Positions 43,080 to 55,666 of a stretch of DNA of 64,000 nucleotides are shown here, piece after piece; positions within the stretch are counted from its first letter, which is position 1, and each line of letters starts with the position of its first letter. The notes below the pieces were generated by a model. It was given only the letters and a program-made list of their open reading frames with translations, ran no database searches and had not been told where the DNA came from. The stretch is from contig JAYESD010000005.1 in NCBI GenBank assembly GCA_036927565.1, positions 151,734,023 through 151,798,022 of the forward strand, given 5' to 3'. Position numbers and translations under genes: made by a program. This DNA is from Tuctoria greenei (Eukaryota > Streptophyta > Magnoliopsida > Poales > Poaceae).

Positions 43080-46000
43080 GTCTCTACATCTTCCACGTCT
43101 CCAACTAATTGATCGAGTCCTGCACCAAGCTCCACGATAACAGTGTTTGCCAACTCTTCTTCTTGGTAAACTTCTTCAACCTATTCACTATCATGGTAAC
43201 CATCATCTCCAGGAGTATATAACCACTCATGAGGATTCACCTTATTTACCACCCACCAAGCACTGAGTTTTGTGCATGGATAAGTTAGATAATAAACATG
43301 CTCCACTATGTGTGCAAGAACAAATGTATCATAACCTCGTAGTCACTCCTTGTGTTTTACTTCCACCATGCGAAATTGTTTTTGTCGAGTTCCATGATTG
43401 CTATCAAACCAATCTTAGTCAAAGAAGACAACACAAAGTTTTTTATTTCCGATAAAAGTAAATTCAAGAATTTTGTTAATGATCCCATAGTAATTGGTTT
43501 CAGTCCCTTGAGAGTCAGTCGCCCTCGTCACAACTCCAGAATTTCATTTTGCCACAAGACGAGAAAGAGCTTCAAATTGAGTTGTATGGAATTGGAAGTC
43601 ATTTATGTCATATCAACCATAGCTTCTAACATTCACCAATCCATAAGATAGCTGCCGCAAATCTTGATGGTCGTCGTGAGTCACACATTGTCCAAAATGA
43701 TCATAACTTATAACAATAATTCTTTAATAATAGTAATTTATAATATATAGAAGACGAGAGAGTATTACGTAATCTCAAAATTCTGATAAGAAATTCGGTC
43801 CTCCATTTATTCCATCTCGTCGCATCCCTTCTACTTGCTTGCTCGTAGGTTAATATCTATGTGACCAATTTTGTCTGTGGAACCGGTGAATAGAAAAACA
43901 CTTTTTAAAATATATGTGTAGCAAAATATGTTGACTATCATAAATGTAGGATGTGTAGCTACCAATCGTAGGTCGTGTAGCTACGTATAATAGTGCTTCT
44001 CATTTGAAAAATGGAGAGATCGCTACAAGGGGGTGCTTCTTCCACATTGTACCGCATCGCCAAAGTATTGACATTGTCTTCTTCTGCAAAGTAGACACCT
44101 GAAAAGTATTCTACTTTCTTAGGAGTAAATGCTTCAGCGATACATCCTTCCACCCTTGCCCTATTGCCAACCATTTATTTCAGATATCGTATCGCTCTTT
44201 GAATGTGATACACCCACCTATATTGCATAATACCACAAACTTTAGCTTTGAATGGAAGATGGATAAGTAGATGTTGCATTGGATTGAAGAAATACGGAGG
44301 AAAGAAATTCCGTCTTACATAATAGTACATGTATCTTCTTCTCTAACTTATCCATCATCCCTATCTTGATTTCTTTAGAGCTGTTTTTAGAAATGGCTAA
44401 GCTCAGCTAAAACCTTCCACGCCACATCTTTTACATAGACCCAAAACATAACAGGTAGGAGTCTTTCAATGATTATGTGATAATCATGACTCTTCAAACT
44501 AGTGAGGTTTCCAGGGTTCACATTGACGCCTCGTTTCAGAATAGTTGCATAACTATCTAGAAATTACAAAGTATCCAACCATTTCATGACTTCTTTCTTT
44601 TTTTTAGGTCAAAGACAGAAAGAAACACGTGGCTTACCACCATTTTTAGAGATTTTAAGAGCTGGACAGTTACATATCTCTGCCAAATCCTGTCTAGCTT
44701 TTATATTGTCTTTCATTTTGCGGTCATATCCATGATGTTCTTATGATACTTTCGCCCATGTTATGCTCCTGATGCATCACATCAATATTGTGCATTAGAA
44801 TCAACGACTTCACATACGGTAGCTCCCAAAGTCCACATATGTGAGTTCAATTGTCTTCCTCTCGAAACCTACAAAATATCCAGGGCGACCTTCATTTGGC
44901 AGTAGTTTGTCCAACATATCAAAAACTTCTGAGTCATCAAGATGTTTCGGTGGTCCTTTCAGGACAACAGTTTCCTTTCTGAAGATATGCCTCTATTGTC
45001 TAAAAATATGTGATTCGGAGGCAGCCAACGTCTGTGACAATCTAAGTCGGATATCTTGCCTCCATGAGTAAGTCGAAATCAATCCGTGCCCGAAGAACAT
45101 ATTAGACACGTCAGACGACCGTGAGTGCTCCATCAGAAAAATATGTCGTATGCCTGCAAATCATGAACGGGCCACAAATAAGCAGCTCAAAGATTGAATT
45201 TCTTCTTCTTGTAATAGTCGTACATTTCGACTTCTGTCCACAACATTTTCAATTCTTCGATCAGCAGTTTCAACATCATGTTCAGACGTGACCCAGGATG
45301 ATCCGGCCGAGGCACAATGAGGCTGAGGAACATGAACTCACACTTCATACAAAAATCCAGGGGCAGGTTGTATGGAATGACAAAGACATGGCAACTGGAG
45401 TATGACATGGCATTTGTACTAAATAGAGAGAATTCATCTGTCACTAACCCAATGCGAACATTTCTCACATCACAAGAAAAATCTAGATCAAAACGGTCTA
45501 GCCCCTTCCTTGCATCAACGTCGGACGGGTGCGTCAAGAATTCTTTGCTCTGACATACACCTTTGTGCCATCTCATGTGTCTTGTAGTTTTTTTGAAAGA
45601 AACAACCACTTCAATCGAGGTTTCACGGTGAAGTAACGAAGCTGCTTATGTGCGACATCTATCATCACATTATCATTATCGTCAATAACAACTTTGACAT
45701 ACCTTGATTTATCACATTTCAAGCATATGTTCTCATTGGCGTGCTCCTTTCAGAATAACATGCAGTTGTCTAGGAACACATCAATTTTCTCATATTTGAT
45801 ACCGAGACCGGATATCAATATCTCTGACTGATACATATCTTTAAGAACTTTGTGAGGTTGTGGAAGGATATCGCTGATCAATGTAATGAGATCGTTGTAG
45901 CAGTTGTTGGAGAATAAGTACTTATATTTAATTTCATAAATCTAGTCATGAAAGCAAGGAGGGTCATATCCGTGTGTTCTGATGCATTGAGAAGCTTGAA

Positions 46001-46370
46001 GAACTCGCCTGCCTCCATTGTACGAGGATCCTCCTTTTCTATATCTTCTATCATCTTATCCATCCTATCAACCCCCGTGCTATCATCATCCTCTTCCACT
46101 TCCTCTATGACTCGAGATTTATTCTTGCCGTGGAAGGTCCACACCTCATAATGTGGCATGTAATCATTTTGACACAACTGTATTGAAAGTTCCATTCTAT
46201 CAGAAAACTTGGTGTTCCAGCAATTCATACATAGGAGCTGCACCTTATCATTCATTAACAATGAAAATGTTTGATTCAAAAATTCATCTATCTTGGTGAA
46301 CCACTCATTCGAGTGAACACCAGATCTGCTCTTTCAACTAGTATACATCCAACTGCGGTCTTCACCTAAG
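43080..46370 (-). pseudogene. CACTA-A TNP2-type transposase
   Basis: Minus strand. The N-terminal Transpos_assoc motif DRSWMY (about 46355) is followed by a stop and KSRSGVHSNEWFTKIDEFLN, then a degraded C..C-containing part to 45878 (YMPHYEVWTFHG). The Transposase_21 core at 45609-45187 is well conserved: MRWHKG, LTHPSD, GLDRFDLDFSCDVRNVRIGLVTDEF, YSSCHVFVIPYNLP, FLSLIVPRPDHPG, LLIEELKMLW. 44720-43960 matches the DUF4218-type domain (ICNCPALK, KSHDYHIIIERLLPV, NRARVEGCIAEAF). 43530-43150 matches the DUF4216-type end (FVEFHDC-like; YLTYPCTKLSAWWVVNKVNP; YTPGDDGYH). Many stops and frameshifts. It would cut and rejoin DNA at CACTA ends. Confidence 0.85.
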
Positions 46371-46399
46371 TTTGACTCTGTAGTATAAAGCCAGAGAAA

Positions 46400-46995
46400 T
46401 TTGTGTTATTTCATACATTTTTAATGTCACAACCCTACATCTATTGGAAAGGATATGTCCTGAACCCATCCAAGAGTGACCGAGAGGGCGTTCTTATGAC
46501 AAGACGCATGATCTGGATCCAGACAAAATTTTGGCAGCATAACCCCGCTATTCTCCAACTGCACGCCCGAAAATGGTGCAGCGGAGAACATCAGGGTTAT
46601 GCCGTCGAAATCTCGTCCATATCTGGACCGCGTCTCGTCACAAGTCACACCCCCTCAGTCACTCCCAGCGGCTGCAGCATGGACAGCGGCAGCAGCGTGG
46701 ACATTATCGGCGTGGGCAGCAGCGGTGTGGACAGCTGCGGCGTGGGCATCAATTAATAGAACAATTCAAAAATTTGAATCTAGCTGAATAATCTATCTAA
46801 ATAATTCACAAATTATAATAATCCACAATTTGAATCTGGGTAAATAATTTCAAGCATCAATTAATAGAACAATTCCCTAATTAATAGAACAATTCACAAG
46901 CATCAATTAATAGAACAACTCACAAATTAATGGAATAATTCACAATCATCAATCAATAGAACAATTCACAACCATCAAATTAATAGAATAATTCG
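46400..46995. repeat. CACTA-A: GC-rich leader and AT-rich short tandem repeats
   Basis: 46650-46755 is GC-rich with repeated GCAGCAGCGTGGAC-type units. 46745-46995 is built of imperfect copies of AATTAATAGAACAATTCACAA spaced by CATCA. It lies upstream of the transposase start and is presumably promoter or leader sequence. Small ORFs here are repeat artefacts. Confidence 0.55.
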
Positions 46996-47284
46996 CAAAT
47001 TAGATAGGGAGTAGAGGTAACCCACTGTGTGGCCTCGGGCATCGGGGTCAGGCTTCCGACGGCGGCCTCGGGCGCCGGAGGAGGGTGGCAGTGACGGGCA
47101 CCTGGGGGTGTAAGGACGCGGCACCGCATCGGGCGCCAGGAGGGCGGGCGGGTGGAGGCGCTGTGCTGCATCAGGCGGAGGGTGGGAGGGCGGGTGATGG
47201 CGGCGGCGGAGGGGCAAGCACGATGAGTGGGAACGGTGACGGCGTATGCGGGAATGGGAGTCGGGCTGCGTGGGTCGGGGTATA

Positions 47285-47574
47285 TCCCCTTAACTTGCGA
47301 TGGTCTGTTAACTTGCGACGGTCCTAGGGTTAGTCGTTGCAAGTTAATTAGTTTGCGATGGTTCCAGTATTGGCCGTCACAAGAAATACGTCTATTTGCA
47401 ATGGCGACTTAATTTGCGACGTCATTTGTGCTCGTCGTCACAGATTAAGCTTCTATTGGCGACGGCAACATAACTTGCGACGGCCATGTGCGTGCCGTCG
47501 CAAGTTAATTAATTTGCGACAGTGCACCGTCACAACTTATTGCGGCCGTCACAATGATCAGGTTTCCTGTAGTG
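47285..47574. repeat. CACTA-A right subterminal repeats and terminus
   Basis: Copies of ACTTGCGACGG / CCGTCGCAAGTTAA (near 47294, 47310, 47352, 47413, 47474, 47496) end at GGTTTCCTGTAGTG (47561-47574), then TGT. Confidence 0.85.
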
Positions 47575-48834
47575 TGTACACTATGTTAGAAACAATATCT
47601 GATTATAAAATGAAAAAAATTATATGTTTATAATATCTTTTCATGTGTGTTGTTGGGTGTCGCATCACATGACACTATGCAATGTGATTCCTGAAATTTC
47701 GGAACCCTGGTCCTCATAGGTGAGCAGGAGGGGTATTTAACTGAGGCTGATAATCTCTACTGAATGGCGTCTTGCCTGTCTGGTTGAAAAGACTATCTTG
47801 CCTCCTCCACCATAAACAATAGACTGATGAAATGGACCATTTTATCCGCCGTGACTGCACGTATGGTATCACTAACCAAGTTGAAATTTTGTAGAGATTG
47901 GGCAACTGTTTGTTATGTTCCTCGGCAGCACTTGTACAATTCAGGGAAGAGCTGGGTCGGGGCCTGACCTTGCAACCAGCTGGACTGTCAAAACCTAGAC
48001 CGACAACCATTCCCAACTGGAACCGTTGTGGCCACTGCAAATAGGTTCCCCTGGGTTATGCCTTTTTTTTTCTTCCTGTCTTCCTTAATTCTAATCCTAC
48101 ACCGATGGTCCAATTGGTTCAATGTTTTGAAAAAATAAACTCAACATTTATTATCTACTATTAATATTTAACACAAAATGTTGAACAAAATTTTTGAAAT
48201 GTTGAGCAGTATATGGAAACATTGGTTTACAAAATATATAGTTAAATAAAATAGATTTATATTTGATCTCATTTTATGCATTAAGTATAATAAGAAACAA
48301 AAATATGAAATGGATTTGAAAATATAGCTAATATTTAATAGAAAAATGACTTTGAATTTTTCAACTCAATGTAAATACCTCGCGTGCATGATCCATTCAT
48401 TGATTACTCTACCTCTACACATCCTTTGCATGTCGATATCTACGACTAGATTTGTCTCCGCTTTCCTCCTCCTGTGTGGGTGGTGGAGCCTCCCACCAGA
48501 TTTGGTGCTCCTTCCAGGCCTTCATTCCCTCCTTCAGATTTAGGAGGGTCGACCGATATCCGTTAGATTTGCATGTGCCTCCTTGTGACACATCTTGAGA
48601 TGTGGTTGTTTCTACATATTATGTAGAGGCCAGAATGTATTTCTGTTATCTAAAAAAGTTGTGTATTATAGTGACCAAAACACGTAGCATAAACACCGAC
48701 TACTAATATGAGCATTGCATGTTAGATAATCCAGCCGTATTTTGTGATGACTGCACTAAGATTGACTTCAATAGGAGACCTAAATGGGTTAGCTTTTGCA
48801 AATTGGCAACCATAGCCCTAAGAGCTCCAACAGA
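47575..48834. repeat. Segment C3 left part with LINE relic
   Basis: After 140 bp of unassigned sequence, similarity to C1/C2 starts at about 47720 (GAGCAGGAGGGGTATTTAACTG). 47720-48060 holds the LINE motif remnant on the minus strand (FWQSSW-like, GLAPTL-like). The rest is non-coding and runs parallel to 36741-37519. The empty solo-LTR site is at 48602-48606. Confidence 0.7.
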
Positions 48835-49599
48835 CACTACCAGGATTCCAGTTTATTGCGACGAAAAAAATCGTTGCAATCGGTCGAAATTCGTCTAGAT
48901 AGGTTGTTGTTGCAACGAAATAGAGCGTCGCGATAGTTTTTGCGACTCGTGGCGATAACAACTGTGGCAATAGGTTATTGTGACGACTTGACATCCGTGG
49001 CAAATAGTATGGTATTGCGACGACTCCACGTTCGTTGCAAATAGTATGGTATTGCAACAGTTTAACGTATTGCGACGATTTAACGTATTGCAGCAAAAAT
49101 AACGCTGTTGCAACGATGCCACATTCATCGCAAAAAGTATGCTATTGCAACAACTTCACGTTCGTGGCAAATAGTATGGTATTGCAACGGTTTAACGTAT
49201 TGCGACGATTTAACATATTGCAATGAAAATAACGGTGTTGCAACGATGCCACATTCGTGGCAAAAAGTATGGTATTGCAATGACTCCACGTTCGTGGCAA
49301 ATAGTATGGTACTGCAACGGTTTAACGTATTGCGATGACTTAACGTATTGCAATGAAAATAACGGTGTTGCAACGATACCACATTCGTGGCAAAAAGTAT
49401 GGTATTGCAACGACTCCACATTTGTGGCAAATAGTATGGTATTGCAACAGTTTAACGTATTGCGACGATTTAACGTATTTCAACGAAAATAACGGTGTTG
49501 CAACGATGCCATATTCGTGGCAAAAAAGTATAGTATTGCAACGACTCCATGTTCGTGGCAAATAGTATGGTATTGCAACAGGTCGGAATCCTTGTAGTG
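48835..49599. mobile_element. Non-autonomous CACTA made of 130-bp tandem repeats
   Basis: Left end CACTACCAGGATTCC (48835); right end on the minus strand CACTACAAGGATTCC (49599). The target duplication AGA is on both sides (48832-48834, 49600-49602), and the uninterrupted site CAACAGAGTAC(C/T)C is present at 28071 and 37517. Of 765 bp, most is subterminal-type repeats: four units of about 130 bp starting at 49034, 49164, 49294 and 49424, with a fifth beginning at 49555. Each unit contains several TATTGC(A/G)ACG motifs. ORFs on both strands are artefacts of the repeats. Confidence 0.9.
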
Positions 49600-49922
49600 A
49601 GAGTACCCAAAAGGATTGAAAAATGGTTATTGAGGAGAGAGAAGAATACCTAAAATTCGTGCTCTCCTCACTTTAGCTAAAATGGGTGTGTTGTAGGAGA
49701 TGAAAACTAGGCAAATCCAAAACTGGACATCAAATATCCATTGGCCTACTCAATATTCAATCGGTTCTTAGAGTCAGCCTAAGATATGCAGCAGAACAAA
49801 TTTAACTTGACAGCACAATTTTTTAACTCACGGTACATTATGGTAACCACCATAGTATCCTTTGGTGTCCTCTTTGATTCTACTTCACAGTAAGATCTAT
49901 TTCTGTACTCCATCTCTAAATC
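49600..49922. repeat. Segment C3 right part
   Basis: Continues the C1/C2 match after the small CACTA element and ends at GTACTCCATCTCTAAATCC, near where C2 ends (37843). About 50 bp of unassigned sequence then lead to duplication copy B. Confidence 0.7.
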
Positions 49923-49972
49923 CAACCAACAGTGTATCAGCCAGATTGTTCACTTAATAGTTGAATGGTCGA

Positions 49973-51974
49973 CGTGGCGGCGATGGCTACTTGTGTGTTG
50001 GCTAAACGCATGGTAAGTACATTTTAAGTTCATTTATATGTTCATAATATATTTGTCCCACTAACACGGCTATATAGGAGTGAGAGACCGGACAGGAGCC
50101 GACCTGACCTAGGTTTGTAAGAGAGGTCACATGAGAAGTGAGCCTTTCCAGCCCGGGCAGTGCAATAAGGTCGCGACTGATCCACTAGTAGGTTTTCAAG
50201 TTTACAATATTTCTTTGTTTTTTAGGAAAAGTACGCGCAAGAGGTCTTGAAGATACACGAGAAGATTACGATTGGGGAAACGCGCCGATCGACCCCCAAG
50301 CCGTGTACGCGAGCTGAGGCGGGAAGGCCCATGGACGGTGAGTTGTTCATTTGTTTCATTTTTTCAACCTACCTTCTTTTACTTAGTATTTTTCATTCTT
50401 TTGCAGGTTTGCCATTTTTGACGGAGTTGTCAACTTGAGGTCGGCACGACCTTCGAGAGGCGCCTCATCGATGCAGGCCTCGTCCGTTGGACCGTCAATT
50501 GGTCATCTCGTGGACCTAGTTAGAGCTCAATGGTGTGAAGGAGACACTAACGCAGACCTAGGCGGAGTTGTACAGATCGAGGGCCTTCCAGGAGGCCACA
50601 ACCAGGTACATGGCCCTGATGCAGGCAACAATTGAGGTAAGTAATTTAAACTACTGTAGTTTAATTTCATGGCATTTCAGTAACATATATATTCTAATAT
50701 TTTGCAATGTCAGGCCTTTGCTCGAGAGACCGGTCACCAGATCGAGATTCCTCCATTTTCAGCTGCCGCAGGTGACCCCGGCATGGATGCCCCTAGCACA
50801 GGTGCCCCCAGCGCAGGTAATGAACTCTTTCTTTAATATTGTAGTATTCATTTCAGTATTTCACATAGCAAGAGAAGTAGGTAGAACATAGGGTAAGAGA
50901 GAGAGAGTGAGATAGAGAGACATAGATAGGGAGAGATAGAGTGCGAGAGAGAGGGTAAAGTGAGAGATAGAGGATACTATAGAGGGAGAGGAAGAGCGTG
51001 AGAGAATGAGAGAAAGAGAGGGAGAGGAATATGGAAAGTGTGACACAAAGAGAGGGAGAGGAAGAGAGTAAGAGAAGGCAAGGTAGAGGAAGAGAGTGAC
51101 AGATCAAATGAGAGAAAGAGAGGGAGAGGATGAGAGAAAGTCTGACACAAAGAGAGGGAGAGGAAGAGGGTGAGACAATGTGAAGGATAGGAAGAGAGTG
51201 AGAGAAAGAGAGAAAGAGAGAGAGGGAGAGGAAGAGAGTGAGAGGATGAAAGTTAGAAAGAGAGGAAGCGTGTGATAGAAAGAAAAAGAGAGATGCATTT
51301 GTAACATATTTAACTCTAATGTTCTTTTGTAGGCTTCGGCAATGGAGGTGCAAACTGCTTCGACACAGGTACTGGCACCCAGTGGGACACGTGGAGACGA
51401 GCCTTTTGGCTCCGGAGGTACTCGAGGGGCTAGCATGTAGCCCATTTGTAAGTTGTTGTGGTGAATGTGTTTTTCTGACTACGAAATGGTGTTGTGTTCA
51501 ATCTGTTTGACTATATATTACTGTTGTTGTTTGTATATGTGAGCTCGACATCGTGCAAGCTAGAAAGTTTCCGTTTTCTGGGCTAATTTGCGTCGGCCCG
51601 AGCATGCCGACGTAAGTTAGCCCATATTACTTACGCTGACCTCGCCATATCTGACGTAAGTAAAGGCTCTTACTTACATCAACCTCAGGCGGCCGACGTA
51701 AGTCACATGGCCCATCCTGCAGCCTAGCTTGCTAACTAACTTACGTCGGTTGTGGGCTGCCGTTGTAAGTTAGATAACTTACGTCGACGGCCGATGTATG
51801 TTAGCTAACTTACGTCGACGGCCAACGTAAGTTAGCTAACTTACGACCAGTCCTTAACGTCAGCCAATAACTCACGTAATTAAGGGAAAACTGACGTAAG
51901 TTAGTAACTGACGTCTGTTTTTGCCTTAATTATGTCAGCCCCGGGAAACGTAGTTGGTGTGGATTTCTCTAGTG
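49973..51974 (+). mobile_element. CACTA-1 3' half, copy B, with ORF1 exons
   Basis: Contains the same ORF1-type exons as 13421-14990 (GEDYDWGN and GGxAHGR at 50240-50335; SARPSRGASSMQAS at 50435; QATIE at 50630), the GA-rich tract (50870-51295), the last exon (51330-51440), AACTTACGTCGGC-type subterminal repeats (51575-51960) and the right end GGATTTCTCTAGTG (51961-51974; one base changed in the terminal sequence). Exons upstream of 13421 in copy A are missing here. Confidence 0.7.
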
Positions 51975-53786
51975 GAAGATTGTTCTATAGTATCTTGGTT
52001 CATCTAGACAAACATGTCCAAAAATCGAAAAAATTAATGTAAATTTATTTTAATAAGTACATGAAAGTAACTTATAAATAAAAATTTATAAGGGACAGGG
52101 GAATGAGCTTCTATTCGCGAAAAGATAGAAAAGATAATTTGGTGGACAAAGAGATAGTCAATAGCGGTAATGTTCAACGTTTATTTTTTATTCTTTGAAG
52201 AGCGAATTGTGTGGTAAGTACAACTTCGTGAACCTACCATGCAAGTACATAGTACTTTTGCATATTGCTCAAATGGGTCGCACATTGTGTTCAAATGTGG
52301 CACATATGGTTAACAATTAATTTAGTGGCTGAATGAAACGATGTAGCATGCATGTCACTATCTACCGTTGGATGACTCTTTGCAAAGCCAGTTGCCTCTG
52401 TTACCCATATCTTTTTTTTCGTTACTTATTTTCTTGTTTCAGTTACTTCTGCAGGTTTAATAGAGAAACTAATTCCACAAGCTTGCAAGCTAATTACATG
52501 AAATGCAATTTTGCTCATCATCATCTGTTGTATTTATTATTATTTTATCCACCATCCTACCATGATACTTTTGTTCATCCCAACATGCACCTTGATACAA
52601 AATATGTCAGGTGCAGGTCTACAATTATTTGCAAAACAAACACGGTATATATAAGATCACAATATCTTTGATCAAATTTTGGAACTGACAAAAACCTTGT
52701 TTGAAACAATGATTAAATCTATGATCTATTACTAATCCATAATGTTTAATTATTACTGCATCTAGCAATTGGAAATTAAATGCAATGAATAACTAAAGCA
52801 ACCCATGCACCTACGAACCAATAAACCGAACACACTCTCACCATAAGTTAGAGATGGTGCTCTTGCTCGATGAGCAGGCGACATCTATGGTAGCCATCGT
52901 CGCTGTGGATGACTGGAATTTTTGACTTGCAGTGGCCAAAATGGCTTTCCATCACAGTCTTGAGTCTATCATGGGCCCACTGATCAAGAGCTAGTAATCG
53001 AGCCAATCTAATAGAATAAAAATGAAAAGAAAAGAAATCTATCATGGGTTAAGTAGTAGAGGCCTGAAACATTTACAAAGAGTCGTGAATGGTGAACAGT
53101 GACATGTACGCCACATCATTCAGTTCCGACGCTAAAACCAGTTTTGCCTCATGCGTATCACTGAAACACAATATGCAACTTCTTTGAATAATTTGCAAAC
53201 CTATATGACCCACTGCAGAAGTTGTTGTACTTGTCACGCAATTCACTCTTTTAATATTTCTAAACTATGTACAGAGGACACGAGGTTTAGTTAAGCTATA
53301 CACATGCTCTGTGCCAAAATGTGCTAACCCAGGCTAAATGATCATTTCTCTTTTACAAAATTGCTGGGTTACGAACTGACTTTCTCTTTATTGTCTTTAT
53401 ATTATAAGAATAATTTGTTATAATTACATGTGCTAACAGAGCTAGGCCTTTTTTCTGAGTAAGCTGACCCCCATGGTATTTTGTAACAGGGAAAAGGGCA
53501 ATTTACTACCTTGAAGTATTTGGGTTACTCATTTAACTCACTAAATAAAACTTTGGTGTAGTTTTCCTTCTCTCGAATTGTTTAGATTGGTTTGATTCAC
53601 ACTATTGTGACTTTTCTCTCTATGAACGCATCAAGTTTAAGGTTAAGATTTGTGAAATTCTTACTTACGGTATATGTACATCAAAAAATAGTTTAAAATT
53701 TATTTTGTAATTTTAGACGTTGGAAGGATGTCAAACCATATATGAAATAGGAGATGGAACAATGAAAGAAAAAATTATTGGAAATT
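51975..53786. other. Unassigned spacer, copy B
   Basis: Counterpart of 15503-17319. No recognised gene or repeat. Confidence 0.5.
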
Positions 53787-54251
53787 CACTATGAAAGAAA
53801 CCCAAATAGGAGACAAAGAAGGGAGACGTGCTGAAAAGTGATCGTCTCTGATAAGGTTATGCAAGACAAGCCCGCTTCAGCGAGGATCTGACATAGCTCG
53901 GTTGAACAGACAAGGAGACGCGTTATTATATAGCCCGTCTCAGTTAAGTAGGTATCCAAGACGTACCTTCCTCTCTGACAAATGGGAGACGCACATCTAA
54001 CAAAGCGCGTCTCCGATTTGCGAAACTTTACATAAAGCACATCTCTTTTGTCATCGGTTACAGACAGACATGAACACACGTTGAATGATGAACACATTCA
54101 TTCATTCACAGTTGAACACACAAGATAATATTCATCACAGAAATGAATATAGATAACACATTCATTCATTAACAATATATTACAAAACACAAGAAAAAAA
54201 CAAGACACAAGAAAAGAAAAACAAGATCAACTAAAAACAACAAAAGGAATC

Positions 54252-54587
54252 CTAAATCCCGCTCCTCATCGCCCTCCTCCTCCTCCAGCGACAGTCTGGC
54301 GCCGGTGCAACAGGAGCCCTGACCGGCTGCTCCGCCGGTTGCTCTGGCTCATCTGAATCCGGCGGTGCATCCTCACGACCGAGGTTCCTCGCCATCGCCG
54401 CCACCAGGTTACTGCGGCCCTCGACAACGAGCACCTTGACCATCGTCTCGAGCAGCCTCTGGAACCAGTCAAACAACCTATCGAACAGCATCTCGAGCAG
54501 CTCGTTGTTGAGCCTCTCAGGAGAGCGGCATCACAGTTTCTTGCAGGGTGGCTCCCTCGGCAGACTTGGTAGCAGAATGTTGGCCAT
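54252..54587 (-). pseudogene. Small gene X1, copy B
   Basis: ATG 54587 in good context, reading MANILLPSLPREPPCKKL and the same TGA as copy A, so this stop predates the duplication. Downstream, 54491-54252 is open for 79 residues (MLFDRLFDWFQRLLETMVKVLV, then EGRSNLVAAMARNLG, a PEQPAEQPVRAP tail and a basic end). The longer open tail than in copy A suggests the ancestral C-terminus. Unknown family. Confidence 0.45.
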
Positions 54588-54643
54588 GGTGGGTAGTCTA
54601 TGAATAGAAGACAAACAAAGAGAAGAGGAGAGACTGATAGCGA

Positions 54644-54654
54644 CTTATATAAGG
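54644..54654 (-). promoter_or_regulatory. TATA box of X1, copy B
   Basis: CCTTATATAAG on the minus strand, 57 bp before the ATG, the same distance as in copy A. Confidence 0.55.
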
Positions 54655-55118
54655 TCTATGCGGAGACGCGATATGGAGACGCGCTTAGCAGCAAAGTACA
54701 ACTCCTATACTCGACGTCTCCCCCTCCTCTGCCAAAAGTGAAACGTGCATTTATGAAAAGTGCATCTCCTATTCCCCACATCTCCTTTAGTTGTGTGATG
54801 TTCTCCATTTTTATTCAGTTCACTGTTAATATCACACATCACTGAACTTAGAACCACATTCACTTGATAACTAAATCATTCACTTGTCCACAAAATAATC
54901 AAATCCTTCCTTATGATTCGTGAGTAACACGATGAACACATTACACATTCATTCATTCACATGGTTGAACACACAAGAAAATATTCATTCACAACAGTGG
55001 AACACACAGCTGAACATAGATAGATTTTATTCTTTAACATAATATATTACAAAGCACAAGAAAAAGTGCAAGAAGACAAAAGAAAAGAAAAACATCAACT
55101 AAAAACAACAAAGAAAAA

Positions 55119-55559
55119 CTAAATCCTCCTCCTCCTCCCCCCCCCCTCGTCCTCCTCCTCCGGCGGTGACTCCGGCACTGGTGCAACAGGAGTCTGGGCC
55201 GGCTCCGTCGGTTGCTTGGGCTGCACTGGCGGTGCAACACCATGATCAAGGTTCCTCTCCATTGCGGACACCAGATTTCTACGGCCCTCGGCGTCAAGCA
55301 CCTAGGCCATCATCTTGAACAGAGTGTCAAGACGATCGGCCACTCCCGTTAGGGCGTAGAGGTAGTGGGCGATGATACCCATTCCAGTAAACTCTGGAAG
55401 GGTACCCAGACCCAAGGAACTCATGGCCCGAGACGTATTATTGTATGCCTCTTGCGCCATAAGGCGGCGTTGCTCAGTGTTGAGACTCTCGAGGGAGCTG
55501 CAGCACAATTTCTTGTAGGGTGTCTCCCTCGGCGGGCTTGGAGCCAGAACGTTGGCCAT
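55119..55559 (-). pseudogene. Small gene X2, copy B, internal nonsense mutation
   Basis: ATG 55559; MANVLAPSPPRETPYKKL, the same hydrophobic middle (PEFTGMGIIAHYLYALTG) and KMMA, then a TAG at 55302 where copy A has GAG. The frame continues open to 55119 with EGRRNLVSAMERNLDHG, PVQPKQPTEPAQTPVAP, an acidic stretch and RRRRI before the stop. Copies A and B are broken at different places, so the ancestral gene was open at both. Confidence 0.55.
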
Positions 55560-55655
55560 GGTGGTAGTGGGTCGTCGGCCCAGAGAAGACGAAGAAGAAA
55601 TAGCAGATGCAAAATGAGCAATGCGCTTGTGGAGAACTGACGGGTGATGGCATGT

Positions 55656-55666
55656 CTTATATAAGG
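55656..55666 (-). promoter_or_regulatory. TATA box of X2, copy B
   Basis: CCTTATATAAG on the minus strand, 97 bp before the ATG, the same distance as in copy A. Confidence 0.55.

Larger units (their letters stand above)
39783..47574 (-). mobile_element. CACTA-A: complete CACTA (En/Spm) transposon
   Basis: The left end is CACTATAGGGATCC (39783). The right end on the minus strand is CACTACAGGAAACC (47574). The target duplication TGT is on both sides (39780-39782, 47575-47577). Subterminal TTGCGACGG-type repeats lie at both ends. Two genes on the minus strand, a TNP2-type transposase and an ORF1/TNP1-type gene, are both decayed. It has the full architecture of an autonomous element but is coding-dead. 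Confidence 0.9.

Noticed and set aside
48895..49565. Many overlapping ORFs on both strands with repeated Cys/Asn-rich peptides
   Set aside because: They are translations of the 130-bp tandem repeat of a small CACTA element, with no start context or promoter.
49034..49599. Regular repeats that might suggest a CRISPR array
   Set aside because: The units are contiguous 130-bp tandem repeats without unique spacers, inside CACTA ends, in plant nuclear DNA.
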